From Pelargonium nanum (taxonomy: Eukaryota; Streptophyta; Magnoliopsida; Geraniales; Geraniaceae): a stretch of DNA of 42,125 nt. Position 1 is the first letter of the stretch. Each line of letters starts with the position of its first letter. The notes below the pieces were generated by a model. It was not told the origin of the DNA. It worked only from the letters and a program-made list of their open reading frames with translations, and did no database searches. A program made the position numbers and the translations under genes. Positions 1 through 16,953 of the stretch are shown piece after piece. The DNA is taken from NCBI GenBank assembly GCA_036897485.1, contig JAYMTF010000261.1:1-42125 (forward strand), given 5' to 3'.

Positions 1-187
1 ATTTGATGTGTAAGAGCTTTTGGAGGTCAAGTAGTGTTACCAAACAAGGCCTAAGTCTGTAAATTTCAGTTTAATCCTCAGTTCCAGAGTTGAAATAATG
101 CATTTTTTGGTTAAATAGATTTGACTCCCGGACTTACATATTTTTTGTTTTAGTTTCATCTAGCTTGTTTTAAGCCATCGGATTTTT

Positions 188-514
188 AAAAAAAATTATT
201 ATTAAACCCACGTTACAGATTGTAGCAGGTTTTGATATGAGACATATCATGTCACCTAAGATTTTATACCACGTCAGTAGTACACGACAAATTTCAATGT
301 GATAGGTTTCAAATTCCTTTTTGAGGCATGAACTCCAAAATGACGACGTTTTGGGCGTGAATGACTAAAAAAATGAAATGTTGTTGATCCACCTATCACA
401 ACTGGAGGTTGACGTTGATTAAAATATTAGGTGGCATGGTGATGACATGTCATCCTAAGCTAATGTTACACATCAAAACCGGCTACAACCGATAACGTGA
501 ATTTAATTAAAAAA
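188..514. mobile_element. Foldback MITE with ~50-bp terminal inverted repeats
   Basis: The left end (about 188-245) and the reverse complement of the right end (about 462-514) align over roughly 50 bp. They share blocks such as CACGTTA, TTGTAGC and GGTTTTGAT with scattered mismatches. The ~320-bp interior has no open reading frame of note. This is the form of a non-autonomous DNA transposon (MITE). I could not fix a target-site duplication because both edges run into A/T tracts, so the superfamily is open. It ends about 300 bp before the Iojap-like start codon and may form part of that gene's upstream region. Confidence 0.7.
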
Positions 515-817
515 TAGCAGAGTCCTACCAAGAGAACAAAACCATTCAACCCTACATTTTTTAAGCCAATATGGTTAGATTAGTATATATATTCAAGCCA
601 ACTCATGTGATGGGCCTATAGTCAATACCATTTCTCCATGGGCCGAGAACTATTGGATCTTTACCACACAGCCCACTAACTTGCAAATGCTACGTCGTTT
701 TCTCTCTCGACGAAACGACGTCGTCGATCTTCACACTTGCTCCGTGCTACTTCTACCTCATTCTCGTGAGTCTGTGACCGTGAACAAGCTTGTTGGTAGT
801 TACGGCGGTGCGATCAA

Positions 818-3094
818 ATGTGGGCGGCGCTACGGTCACGGTCTGTGTCTCTTCTATCCTCACCGTCATCCCCTTCCTCTCGCCTCCAGCAATGGAAGCT
901 AGGGTTTCCAGGTCTCAATCACAGCCTCGCTTCACCACCGGTTGAAGCGGACGACAATAGCTTATTGAACATTCAAGAGATCGAGCAGGTTCTCAGCGAC
1001 GTGAGAGCCGACGATGTCAAGGTGATTCCGTCTGGTGATCACTGCGATTGGACCGATTTCATGGTGTTAGCCACCGGAAGGTCCACATGGCACGTCAAGA
1101 ACATTGTTCAAGCCCTAATTTACAAGGCAAGTTCGATTCTGTGTTCTGTTTGGTTTCCGAGAAAATTCATTTTTGTGGAAATGAAATGGAGAATCTCCAT
1201 ATTTATCAGAAACCGGACCGATCATGAAACTGCAACGGTTTCAGTTGAAGTATTTGCTTGATTGTGCTGATAATGGACGAATTGGCTCTCTTTTTAGCTC
1301 AACATTAGGCGATTGATAATCGATTACATGAGAATTATGTAGAATTTGAGAATTTTTCTTGGTGATTTATTATGATCATAGTATATAGTGTAAATCATTT
1401 GTACTTACTTGAACAGGCAAAGCAAAAGCAAAGGGAGAAAGGAGCCGAGCGGTTAGTGATGCCGAGCGTGGAAGGGCAAGAAGGAGGGAAGTGGATTGTG
1501 GTGGACTCAGGTTTGTGCGGCATTTTTCTAGCACTTCGAATGTTGATTAATGCTTTAAAGTGATATAGAGTTAAACTCGTTAGCAAGTAGCGATAACGGA
1601 TACATTCTACAAACTCTATACAAGAAAAATCAGCTATGTATAGGACGGAATCTCAAGAACTTGCATGGTTTGTAGTTCTCATGTTCCTATTGCAATCTTA
1701 CGAGGAGACCAATCTTGAATCAAAGTTATTATTAGTGGTTCACCTTTCCCACGCGCCATAGTTTAAACAACTTAAGAGTGGTTATAACTAATTAATCTTA
1801 AGGATGCTATCAGAAGTTCGAGCATATTTGACTGTTAAAAGAGGATAATCAAATCTTGCATAGTGCACAATTAATGTGGAGGAGGGATTATAATAAAATA
1901 GACCAACAAAATTTATAAGTTTATATGTCAATATAGGTAGTGCTCTATATCTATATGCTTCGGTCTTAGTTATACTTCACTGATTGGCTGTTTGTCTTTA
2001 GGAAGAGTAATAATTCATGCTCTTGATGAGAATGCTAGAGCCTACTACAATCTCGAAAATCTGTGGACCTCAAAAACTGAGAAGGAACCGGAAGAGGCAA
2101 GTTTGTATTTTCATGCTTATTTGTTACATTCACAACATGTTGATATTTTTTAATGACATGTTTACTTTCACATGTAAGTAACACACTAACACTAGTCTAG
2201 TCAGTTTAAATCCTTGTTTCAGAAGTTGCATGCATGCATATAATATCATGTTCTTAAACTGCTGCACACGTTCGTCTCTCTTTGCATTGTCATCACTGGA
2301 GTATATTTGTTCCGTCTCTTAAAAATTGTTAGCCCTGTGGAAGGGGGTGGAGGAGATTTAGGATGATAAGTCAAATTAATAAAACCCTGCTACCCAAAGT
2401 CATGACAACAAGATCTTGCATGATTAGAATGCATGGAATACAAAAACTATGTGGTTCACGTATATTATGGCATGCCTATTTGTGATTTTAATTATAATTT
2501 CCTTTCCTTTATAATCCTCTCTGAAGCATGAGCACATGTAAGAATATTCGGTACGTTGTTTACTTGTTTTGGCTATTTTCAAAATGTCCAGCCTTTTCGC
2601 TCTTGTGTAGAATGTGTGGAGGCTCCTTCTATCTTCACTTATTGAGATGTTGATGACCTTACTCTTCTACTTGTAGAGTTAGGCATATGTTTACTCTTAG
2701 TCTACCCATTACTATTTAATGAGGTTTTGGCTTACAGAAATAAGATACTGTTTCAAAAACTATAGTTAAAATGCTTTTAGAATCTCGATGCTAATCATAT
2801 AGCAATATCCAGATTTTGTTTTGATTTCATATGATTATCTGGCTTCAGAGACTTGAGATTATTTTGTGGCAAGGATTGTGGACTTACTATTCCTTTAAAA
2901 GTCTCCCGAATATTTCGATTTGTACATCCGAATTAGTGCATATCTTTTGCCTGAAGATTTAAATTGATGACTATTTGGTTGTTTTGATCTTTGAAGTTTA
3001 AACTGACTGCTCTTCTCTTTCATCTAATCAGGATTTGTCAAAAGCTCTTGTGAAGATTCGTCCCAAGAATAACAGCAAAAAGAAAACTTATTAG
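818..3094 (+). CDS. Iojap-related / ribosomal silencing factor (RsfS) family protein, probably organellar
   Basis: Four exons, 818-1126, 1417-1510, 2002-2096 and 3032-3094, give 186 aa. RsfS proteins bind large-subunit protein L14 (uL14) and block subunit joining; plant members act in plastids or mitochondria. The family is recognised from the run around DWTDFMVLATGRSTWHVKNI in exon 1, then GGKWIVVDSG and HALDENARAYYNLENLW in exons 2-3. The first ~40 residues are rich in Ser, Arg and Leu with few acids and look like a mitochondrial-type presequence, so the ATG at 818 is preferred. An overlapping upstream ATG (681, frame +3, stop 902) could act as a uORF if transcription starts early. Introns 1 and 3 need GC donors (AAG|GCAAGT, GAG|GCAAGT). 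Intron 3 has a competing GT donor 4 nt further on, which would change the last residues. Family assignment is firm; compartment is inferred. Confidence 0.88.
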
Positions 3095-4842
3095 ATTGCT
3101 CTCATCTATTGTACGTAACTCACAGGCTTTTATTTCTCCCCTTATGAACCAAATTTTTTTTTTTTTCTGTTACTTTAATGTTTTCTTTTACAATGTAAGA
3201 TCAACTTTTTTGTGGGTTCGACTTGCATCAAATAGGCTCGGTTAATGTTGGGTTTAGCATTGGAGAAGTGTCCTTGCACATCTTTCGTGTAAAACCAGCA
3301 ATTTGGCTTGCTTCTCTTGCAAGCGCAACTTGGTTTCAGATTACACATTTTTAACCCCAACCTTAAAAAAGTTTGGTTCAAAATTCGAATTGTGATCTTT
3401 ATTTATTCTATAACACTAAAGGAATGTTCATTTAGGAATTTTCATTAGCGAAATCGCCATGCAAATTATTGCCATTGTAGTGCCTACTACAATTTGGACC
3501 CGAATTCTACTTGAAAATTCGTAAGTTTGGGCACATTTGATGGACCTTGAATAGGACGTTTTGTGCAAAATCGCAGGAACAACTTACATGTAAAACTCAC
3601 CCAGGCAAACCTAAATCTTTTTTCGGGTTTGGATTAGATAGCAAAAACATAAACCTAAAACCCGAATTGCATCCTCTGCTAAAATAGTATGAAAAATTGC
3701 AACAACTTGAGTTTCTAAAAATCTTTTGTTTATCTTTGTAATTTTATATCATCAATGCCTAAAGACAGATGATAGGAATGCATATACTTCTAGGCAGCCC
3801 AATTTGGGCATAGTGATTTAAAATTAATTTCCAGACAATTGTCACAAACAACAAGTGTAACAAGAAGTGGGTTGGATTATGGTTGAGCCAATCTCTACCT
3901 AATTTTCTTCTTCATTCTAATACAACTCATATTTACTCTTTTGCCCATCATTCAAATTAATCTTAACTAATTAACACACATACATATTCTAATGAATTTG
4001 CAGATATGGAGCGCCCATTCACATTTCTTTCTTTTGTGTTTTGGTTAAGTATCACTCACTAATATTTTGATTGAGGTTCTCTATTCCCTCTCTTTATATT
4101 TACAAAAATGAAAAAATGTACCATCATTTCAAGACGAAATGAATATGAGATTCTATGTTCTCTTTATAATTATAAAATTAGAAAAAAATGTACAGTCATT
4201 CCAAAACAATGTGAATATACTTTAATCATTTTGACAAGTTGTAAGTGTTGAAACCAACACAATCACGTTACAGATAACAGATAATTTAGACGAGTTGTGA
4301 CCTAAAACACCAAATGTAGAGCTGTCCGTTTAATTTTTAGGTTGAAGGCTCAATATAAACCTATATCGAAAGAGGCACGAGTTCGTTTGATCCACTGAGT
4401 TCAGTTCGACTCGATCCGAAAATTAGTCAAAAATTTGGCTATCAGTTTAGACATCGTGTTGAAAAGACTAAATATAAATTGTTAGCACTAAGCCTCTAAT
4501 CATGTGGCAAGTGCCTCAACTAATACTGTTGGAAAACGTAGTGGCTATATGGTAATTAATCCCCAACACCAGGTGCAAATCCATTTACTAAAAACTAAAA
4601 CCCATTCCTCACACAAATAAAACCTCACACTTCACTTCGCAATCATCGCCACTGCAACAGTTCTCGGAGCTTTCCAAGCTACAAACACAACAAACAACCA
4701 AAACGCGAACAACATTTCTCTTCTTTTTTCTTTACAAAGCAAAGATTTGTAACTGTCTGTGAGCTCCAATTTCGTTTCCGTCCTCGTTTTTCTTCTTCTT
4801 CGCTGATTTTGTTGCTGCAAGGAGAGCATATTTGGAGCTGCC
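3095..4842. other. Intergenic region between Iojap-like gene and FabG
   Basis: About 1.75 kb of AT-rich DNA without a supported gene. It holds the 3' UTR of the Iojap-like gene, a degraded hAT-like MITE near 3490-3676 (listed separately), and the promoter and 5' UTR of FabG. The last ~230 bp before the FabG start become CT-rich (4620-4842), as is usual for a plant 5' leader. I see no clear TATA box close to the expected start. Confidence 0.6.
3490..3676. mobile_element. Degenerate hAT-like MITE (same family as 8843-9035 and 15502-15676)
   Basis: The left end contains CAATTTGGACCCGAATT. The right end, read in reverse complement, contains GCAATTCGGGTTTTAGG, so the edges form an imperfect inverted repeat. 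The interior has the GGGTTTGG / AAACCC-rich text seen in the two better-preserved copies. Boundaries are approximate and no target-site duplication was identified. Confidence 0.4.
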
Positions 4843-9855
<5,013 letters not shown>

Positions 9856-10635
9856 GATGAACAACAATCTCTAACTCTGTTAGGCAGTTTTCGGCTTAAG
9901 ATGAAGAGCGGCTCTATATAATAAAACACAAATTCGGGTTTTCATGGAATGTTCAGTGAAGCATGCGTTTTTTTTTCTTTTACTAAAATGAAGTAGAGAG
10001 GAAGGTGTGTAATAGTTGCGATACTGTAATTTATTGCAATTTCAGATGGAAACGTTGTTTAAAGCACAAACCCACAAATATAAACTTTCACCATTTTATT
10101 TTATTTCTATTACTTTATTGTCATCATAGCATAACCAAGGTTTGCTCTCAAATTCTCTTCTTTTTTCAGTGCATAATATAAGAACTTTATTCATAATTAG
10201 CAATTAACTATAATACTGTTACCGACGTAAAAAAAAAACTACAACACCGTTACCAAATTCTCTTTGATGCACTTGCTAGAGCTCTTTGATTTGAGCCAAT
10301 TGGTGCACAATGTTTCACAAGGAAAATATTTTTCTCCGAAATTTTCTGTAACTAAAAAAATTGACCAAAATTTAAAATTTTTGGTTCTGCCACTGACTGT
10401 TGGTTGGAAAATACAAATTGTTTTACAATTGAGGTTAGAAATAAAAGAAAAACATCCCCAACATGTGTATTCAGTAGAGATTTAATTATGAATTACATAC
10501 ATAAATATAACTATTCTTACATTACATTTCACTGCATTTAACTGTGGCTGGAAAGTCTAAATGATGAGCACATACCTTTGCAGCCTCTATTTGGTCTTTA
10601 ATTACTTATCGAGATGCTTCGACATGATCAAGGGA
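9856..10635. other. Intergenic region between convergent FabG and POLA2
   Basis: About 780 bp between two stop codons facing each other. It holds only AT-rich DNA: the FabG 3' UTR and polyadenylation candidate, and on the minus strand the POLA2 3' UTR (an AATAAA on that strand at 10187-10192). No gene or clear transposon is seen. Confidence 0.6.
9920..9925 (+). terminator. Putative FabG polyadenylation signal AATAAA
   Basis: An exact AATAAA lies 65 nt after the FabG stop codon, in an AT-rich context and at a plausible distance. Plant signals are loose, so this is only a candidate. Confidence 0.4.
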
Positions 10636-13600
10636 TTATATGCTTATAACTGAAGCGTTTGTGGTGTCGGGACTGCCACAGTAGTTGAGCTCCACGAAGC
10701 TACCGCCTCCTTCTCCCCGGGATAGTCTTCCCGGGTTCACACAAATGCACTTTGCTTCTTTTTCTCCTTCGCTTCTTCCTCCAAGATTCAACACCTGTGA
10801 CCGTAAAGAGAGCAATGGTGCAACTCATTTCAGAATATGCGTTGTTGAAGTTTAAGTTATTGATTCTAAAATCGGTGTATTGTATGCATTTAGAGAATCT
10901 GGTATTTAGTTATAATTCCCGACATGCAAAAACTAGAATCAGTTCTAGATTTGGTGTATAAAATGCAATTTGAGAATCTACAATTTGGGCGTGAGTGTCG
11001 TGCTGAAGGTTGATTGTGTGTTGCACGATCCAACACGAGCACGGGACATTTAGTAATCACGTTGAACGGTTGAAAACAAACACGACACGTTTATAAACAC
11101 AAAACATGAACATGACATGTTTAACACAGTAACTACATGAGACGTGTAGACACGATAGAACCAACACGTTCGACGCGACCCAACACATTTGACACATGAT
11201 TATGATTAATTTACAATTATACCCATAAAAGTGCATGTTGGGCGTGTTGTGAGTTTCATGTGTGTAACAACACGATTGATTAATCGTGCGTGTTTTGGAG
11301 GCCCAACAAGAACACAACGCGATTACATAGTTGTGTGAGCCCAAACACGCTAATTTCATGTTGTGTGTCGTGTTATGACACGATTTGCAAGCTCTATATG
11401 TAACTATGATCCGTGAAATAAAGAAACTAGAATCAATTCTTGAATTGGTGTTGGTTCTACATGTAGCTATGGTTTCTGAGATGCATACACTAGAATGATT
11501 CTAGAATCGGTACATTAGACGCGGGTATTTAGCTATGATAGATTCCTGAGATGCAGACACTAGAATGATTCTAGAATCGGTGCATTAGACGCATTACGAG
11601 AATTGGGTACTTAGCTATGATAGATTCCTGAGATGCAGACACTAGAATGATTCTAGAATTGGTGTAATAGATGCATTTCGAGAATCTGACATAATGTACA
11701 ATAATGTACAAATTTACCTTTACGAAGTACTTGACATCTGAAGGGAGTATTAGAATATCTGGAATCGAAGAAATACGAAGAGCTTCAGGAGCAAGTGAAA
11801 AATCTATCGGAACGCCTTCTGCTGGTGGATATAGAGGATAAAAGCTGATATATTTAAAGAAAAAACACAGTTAGATCATTTGGATGTAATGATACTGAGT
11901 GAACAAAACACAACCAAGAAGATCTGAACATGCCTGCGCTGGCTAATAATATGGTTTGCAAGCCTACTCATGCGATCACTGGGTATGCCATCTACCGTAT
12001 TTCGTGAAATCTCTTCTCCACTAAGCTGTTTGAGAATATCCACAGTACAACAACCTATCTTGACCTGAAAACCATCCCAAAATGTGAATAAAAGTAACTC
12101 ATGCTATCATCTCAAGCATTCTTATTCGTAAGAAAAAATCATCTTAACTTTTTGGAGGTTGAGAGAAGTGAAAATTGTGAAATGAGAATTTCAGAATATA
12201 AATGAGCAACTAGCACAAACAAAAGATAGCAATAGGAGTTTGAACAATCCTAATCTGACTATAGATGCAATTATCTATACCTGGTTTGCCTCAAAAGTCC
12301 CGGGGTTCGTAAGACTGGTTATCTGGCAATACAGTATCATTATAAATCAGTTGCTATTGAGCATTTAACTAATAGGAGTCCAACAGCTCAAAAGATAATT
12401 TTTAAATCATACAAATTGTGTACCTGATGTTTGAGATCAGATGGTTGAATATCAAAAGGAGGCTGCAAATCCAAAGATAAAGTTATTCATATATATATAT
12501 ATATATATATTTGTATACTACTCCAGCGAATGGTGCTTAATTGAGAGAAAATAGTCTGATGTAATCTCACTATACTTACCTGGGGGTAAACAAAATCATG
12601 GTTAGCATCACGTATAGATGGCATGAGAACTACCCGCGCAGCAGTACCCATATATTCCACATAATCTTGCAACTGTAAAATTAAGATGAAATTAAACTCA
12701 AAGAAACATAAGAAGTTTTATCATTAAAACACTATCTTTCAAGACAGATACCCTTCTGAGAACTTCCAGGCGAAATATTTCCTCGTAGCTCTGGTCGATA
12801 GTTCCTTTCCTAATCTCAGGATGCTCGGAATCAATGAAGGGTCCTAGCTGGAAAAATCAGAGCAATGAGAAGAAACTACCCTAATCAGTCAGTAGATAAA
12901 GACATTTTTACAATCAATGAACTGAAGAATAGCGGTTTCTTACCAGTATAAGCAACTGAGGGAGCTTTCTCCTTGCATATGCTAGCAGTTCTGTAAGAGG
13001 TTCAAACAATAGATTGTCTGTTGTGGTGTAAGGGCCAGCTGCAATGATCTGCTCAAATGCCAAAAATATATGTAAATTACTTGCAGAGATAGAGAGACTA
13101 CATTGAATAGTTACAACCAAGTCATTTCCCATTAGATTTTCTATTCATATTCTCCTCCACTCCTTCCTATGTAATGCTATCTCCGTCGCCAAATGTGTTA
13201 TCATGTCTCCTCTTATTACTTCTTTCCATGTTAACTAACCCCTACCCTACCCACCCCTTTTAGCATATTAAATGATAAAATCACTATGTCTATTTCGATC
13301 GTTTGTGTTCAAAGTCCAAACTGACTTTGCAAAAGTGAGAAAGCCTCTTTCCAATGCTAAAATTTATGTATTTTTCAACATTCATACCAACTTTAAGAGC
13401 CGTCAACTGATTTATATCAGAGATGCATCATTAGCTTACTTTATAAAACCATCTGTTTCTTAATGCAACATTAAGAAAGCCTTCTCAGGGTTTCTTCAAA
13501 AGCTCACACCTATAATACTATACATCCTAATGAAGTCTATGTTCATAATATGCATGATGCACAGAAGCCAATGCCCAAACAAATGTACATTGTTGTTATG

Positions 13601-16600
13601 AAGCCAGTTTGGAAGAAGAAAGTAAGTTAATTCAACATTGCAGCTTATCTAATAACTCATATACAAGTTTACACACCACAGATAGCTCTTCTGGCATAGA
13701 TGTCAAATCAGTTGATGGAATCCCTTGATCCAAAGCTTGCTTCTTTGCAGGGCGCAAATTGGTATCAGCAGAATCAGACAAAGGAAAGAAATCAACCACT
13801 TCTGATGCAATCAAACAATGTCCACTAGGATTGTCCCCTTGAACACCTACTATCTGTGAATACAGTTCTTGCATGTTAAACTTTAAGTTAGGAGTATAAT
13901 TCGCCGTATGATTGAAAAACGCGATTTGATTTATATATCGTATTACCTGACCCGGGAAAATGGAGTACTGCTTCAACTTTTGTAAATCTAGACGAACACG
14001 CTGTCCTCCAGAATGCTCAACACTGTCAGAACTCAAGGGATTGTAACTTATGATAGAAGGTAGGATAAATAGTAGTGACTAGTGACTTGACAAAAGGTCA
14101 GACAAAGGTGATTGTCCAAGCATTCAACAGGCCCATTCAAAGTGCATGTACACCAAAACCATAAACTTATTAGAGACAATCCTAACAATCTTATCTTGAA
14201 ATGAAGAGTATCTAGGAAGTGGACGCATCAAGGCCCTATCGTTCCCTCATGAACATAATATGAGGCAGAACAAGACTACATAGGTATTGTCCATGCAATA
14301 GCCAATAAATTAACGGACCACATTGAGTGATTAGTGAACTTCATTATGCGAGAACCTATTTTTTAAACAGTCATTCCCAAATGGATACACATACATTTAA
14401 GGCTCCATTGTTGTATCACAAATATTGTCTTAGCAGTGAGTGCATTTTCTCTCTCCTAGCAACATACTAATGCATATGAGTGGTTAGAAAGTATTACGAG
14501 GATCTTTTACCTGCTTTGCAACAATGTAGACTTCTCATTTAGACGACCTTCTCCATCACAACAGATCATGCCAACTGCAAATATACTTTTCTGAAAGAAA
14601 ATAGCTTCCATAAGATGTCCAGATACCATGATACAATATTACTGTTTTGAATGGTGAATAAGTTAGATGACCTCTGATATAGTAACTTTATGCGCGAAAA
14701 GCAAGTGGAACGTTGTTGGGGTGGAATTTATAAGTTATGAGTATAGGATTATTGTGTTTACGTGTGTCAGTGTGTGTGCATGAAAGAGAGAGAGAGAGAA
14801 GTCAAATTACATGTGAAGCGATTGTAGGATCTACTGGTTCCTCATACTGCCCAGAAGCAACCAACGTTGCGGCATGCTTTCTGATCCGATCTTCCAGCGC
14901 ATTAAACTACATAGAAAATTTATATGAGAAGAAACTATACATGGAGGTGAAGTGAAAGAACATCCCATCACTATGAAAGGTATTATGTACCTTGTCTTCA
15001 ATCCTATCATACATGAATCTGCAACCTGGTTCTAGTCCTGATCCATGAACCACCAAGGAGCACCTCTTGCGGGGTTGAACTCTCTTTATAATGTCATCCT
15101 CAGAGTTCTCATGATCTTGCTCATTATTTGCATTCTCTGCATCAGGTACATTATTGATGCTGAATTTCACTACAAACTTATCTATACGTTGGCCAAAGGG
15201 AGTAACAAGTTTGGATGGCTTCATCGATGAATAACCATTCCCATTTGTCTTATTTGCTGAATCAAATGATTCAGAATACAGTTTCTTGGTACTATCCTTT
15301 GGAGTGCCAGGAACATCTTCTGTTGCCTCTTCATCATCGTCATTCAAAATCCTACAGAAGAGATTTGTAAATGTAATTCGCACTGCAAGAATTATTGTTG
15401 CTCAATGCTCAATACGTAAATGAATATCGTTCATCGCAATAGTTGACTCATAACATTTTATCAACCATTTTGAATATTATTAAGCACATCCTTAAGTTAG
15501 TAGAGCTGGTAATTCGGGTCTCGAGCCAGGATGAAAAGGTCTAACCCAAAACCAGTCCGCAATTTTCTATTGGCAAACCTGACCCGACTCAAAAAATGAT
15601 TGGGTCTAATGGTCTATTTTATGCAACTTAACCCCCCAAAACTGCGGGCTGGCTTTCAGGTCCAAATTGCCAACTCATACCCCATGTAGTGAACTCAGCA
15701 GTTAGAACCCACAAGAATACTTATTACATTGAACAATATACCTTCATGTGGAAATGGATAGTGCTTAAATACAAAAGAAACTCAGAAAAATGTGAGAAGG
15801 GCTTTGTTAACAATCCAATGCTACTGTTTTAGGAAAATTGCATTACCATCATGTGCTCAGCCACAAACAAATGCGAGAAAAATTACGTAAAATAGTAAAT
15901 AAGTAATTAAAAACTATAGAAACTAAGATGAGTGCTTACATGTCCACATCTTTACTGGAGTATATATGCAATCCAGGTTCCTCCTTTATAATTGCTTCTT
16001 TCTGGTCGTTTTGTAGGTGAAGCAAGAACCCCTCCATTTGATCATTTTGTACAATTGGTTCATTCAATTGTCTATCACATATTCATTTCTCAAATGAAGT
16101 TAATGAACCATAAAACATCAAAAAATCTATAACCACATTGCATTACATAAACAAAAAAACATTCAAAATCTGTATCCCAAAAATGAGCAGCAAGCTTAAC
16201 TAATTAAAATAAATGTTCTCTCTCCTTTTACTAAATTATTTCCACCGACTGCTTATTTTCTCAGCATCCAGACAGAAAATAAATCTGAATGCTAAATTAA
16301 GCAACTAAGCATTAAAAATTCGAATCCCAAAGCAAGACTTAACTATCTGAAATATATTTTCTCTCCTTTTACAAAATTATTTCCGCAAACTGCTTATTTT
16401 CTCAGAATACAAACAGAAAATGAATCCAAATGCTAAATTATGCAACTAAGCATTAAAAATCCGAATCCAAAAAACGAACAGCAGACTTAACTAATTGAAA
16501 TATATAAGTTCTCTCTCATTTTACTAAATTGTATCCACCGACTGCTTGTTTTCTCAGCATCCAAACAGAAAATAACTCTAAATTCTAAAATTAAGCTACT

Positions 16601-16877
16601 AATCAAAATTTCATTGAAAACGTAGTCAACAACCTGTTGAGATAGTAAACTTCCCAGCTTGAAACGAGATCGGAGGGCTTCAGATCGTAGTTTATACAGA
16701 ACGTATGACCTGATAGATTCGAAACCAAACAGTGACATCAATTTCTGCAAATTTGAACGAGATTCAAGGGCAAAAAGGGAACAGAAACAAGATTTACTCA
16801 CATTTCTTGAGAACCTCTTCTTCGTCTTCAACCTCGAACCCGCTCTTCCTGAACTCTGCTCGGATCTCTTCTTCCAT
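10636..16877 (-). CDS. POLA2: DNA polymerase alpha subunit B (POLA2)
   Basis: Sixteen exons on the minus strand, from high coordinate down: 16877-16802, 16709-16634, 16071-15940, 15351-14991, 14906-14811, 14590-14511, 14022-13947, 13853-13677, 13048-12944, 12847-12752, 12672-12580, 12462-12424, 12322-12281, 12064-11934, 11844-11718, 10794-10636; 621 aa. The protein is the regulatory B subunit of the polymerase alpha-primase complex that starts Okazaki fragments. Exons 1-2 form the N-terminal helical domain (SDLVSSWEVYYLNR), exon 4 a charged linker, exons 5-8 the OB region, exons 9-16 the inactive phosphoesterase fold with AAGPYTTTDNLLFEPL and IRDANHDFVYPQ, ending in the glycine-rich GEGGGSFVELNYCGSP. 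Intron 14 needs a GC donor (CAG|GCATGT). The acceptor of exon 2 is set by phase and by the family sequence; the nearer AG would give a stop. All exon phases agree. Confidence 0.95.
10850..11695. repeat. Array of ~70-80-bp repeats in POLA2 intron 15, interrupted by a MITE-like insertion
   Basis: Copies carry ACTAGAATGATTCTAGAAT or close variants, then a GGTG(C/T)A..AGA..CATT segment, then GAGAATCTGG and TAGCTATGATAGATTCC. Two lie before the insertion (about 10858-10982) and four after it (about 11398-11695). The two copies from about 11527 are nearly identical, so duplication is partly recent. The core CTAGAATGATTCTAG is itself a near palindrome. Confidence 0.75.
10984..11391. mobile_element. 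MITE-like element rich in CACGACAC/GTGTCGTG
   Basis: A ~410-bp block full of ACACGACACG, AACATGACATG and GTGTCGTGTT motifs. Its right end in reverse complement begins TAGAGCTTGCAAATCGTGTC, like the ends of hAT-type short elements common in plants. Flanks TCTACAAT and TCTATATG are only weakly similar. It sits inside the repeat array, which continues on both sides. Similar motif-rich segments occur at 27640-27915 and 31640-31990. Confidence 0.5.
12489..12510. repeat. (AT)11 microsatellite in POLA2 intron 11
   Basis: A perfect 22-nt AT run in the intron between exons 11 and 12. A likely length polymorphism. Confidence 0.95.
15502..15676. mobile_element. hAT-like MITE in POLA2 intron 3
   Basis: Left end AGAGCTGGTAATTCGGGTC; right end in reverse complement GAGTTGGCAATTTGGACC. 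Interior GGCAAACCTGACCCGACTC resembles the copy at 8843-9035. No convincing 8-bp target duplication was found, so the edges are approximate. Confidence 0.5.
16165..16605. repeat. Three-copy ~145-bp tandem repeat in POLA2 intron 2
   Basis: Units share TCTCTCCTTTTACTAAATTATTTCC, then ACTGCTTATTTTCTCAG, then ACAGAAAATGAAT and AACTAAGCATTAAAAATCCG. Equivalent points fall at 16241, 16382 and 16534, giving periods of 141 and 152 bp. The copies are diverged. Confidence 0.8.
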
Positions 16878-16892
16878 GGCTGCTTCGAGGCC

Positions 16893-16900
16893 TAGGGTTT
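16893..16900 (-). promoter_or_regulatory. Telo-box (AAACCCTA) in the POLA2 leader
   Basis: The minus strand reads AAAACCCTAG about 16 nt upstream of the POLA2 ATG. Telo-boxes are frequent in promoters and leaders of plant genes active in cycling cells. The motif is exact; the role is inferred from the family of elements. Confidence 0.55.
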
Positions 16901-16943
16901 TTCTCTATCCACCACTTCCCAGTTCGGCGGTTCGCAGAGAAAT

Positions 16944-16953
16944 GGCGGGAAAA
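16944..16953 (-). promoter_or_regulatory. E2F-binding site upstream of POLA2
   Basis: On the minus strand the sequence is TTTTCCCGCC, an exact match to the E2F consensus TTTCCCGC, 67 nt upstream of the POLA2 ATG. Plant replication genes are typical E2F targets expressed at G1/S, so site and gene agree. Binding is not shown by sequence alone. Confidence 0.7.

Noticed and set aside
681..902. 73-codon frame before the Iojap-like start as a separate gene
   Set aside because: Overlaps the real start in another frame and has no recognisable features; at most a uORF.
16710..16801. POLA2 exon 2 beginning at the nearer acceptor (about 16746)
   Set aside because: Joining exon 1 to that AG creates a stop at once (T|AA). 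The acceptor before 16709 keeps phase and gives the expected CxTFCINY sequence.
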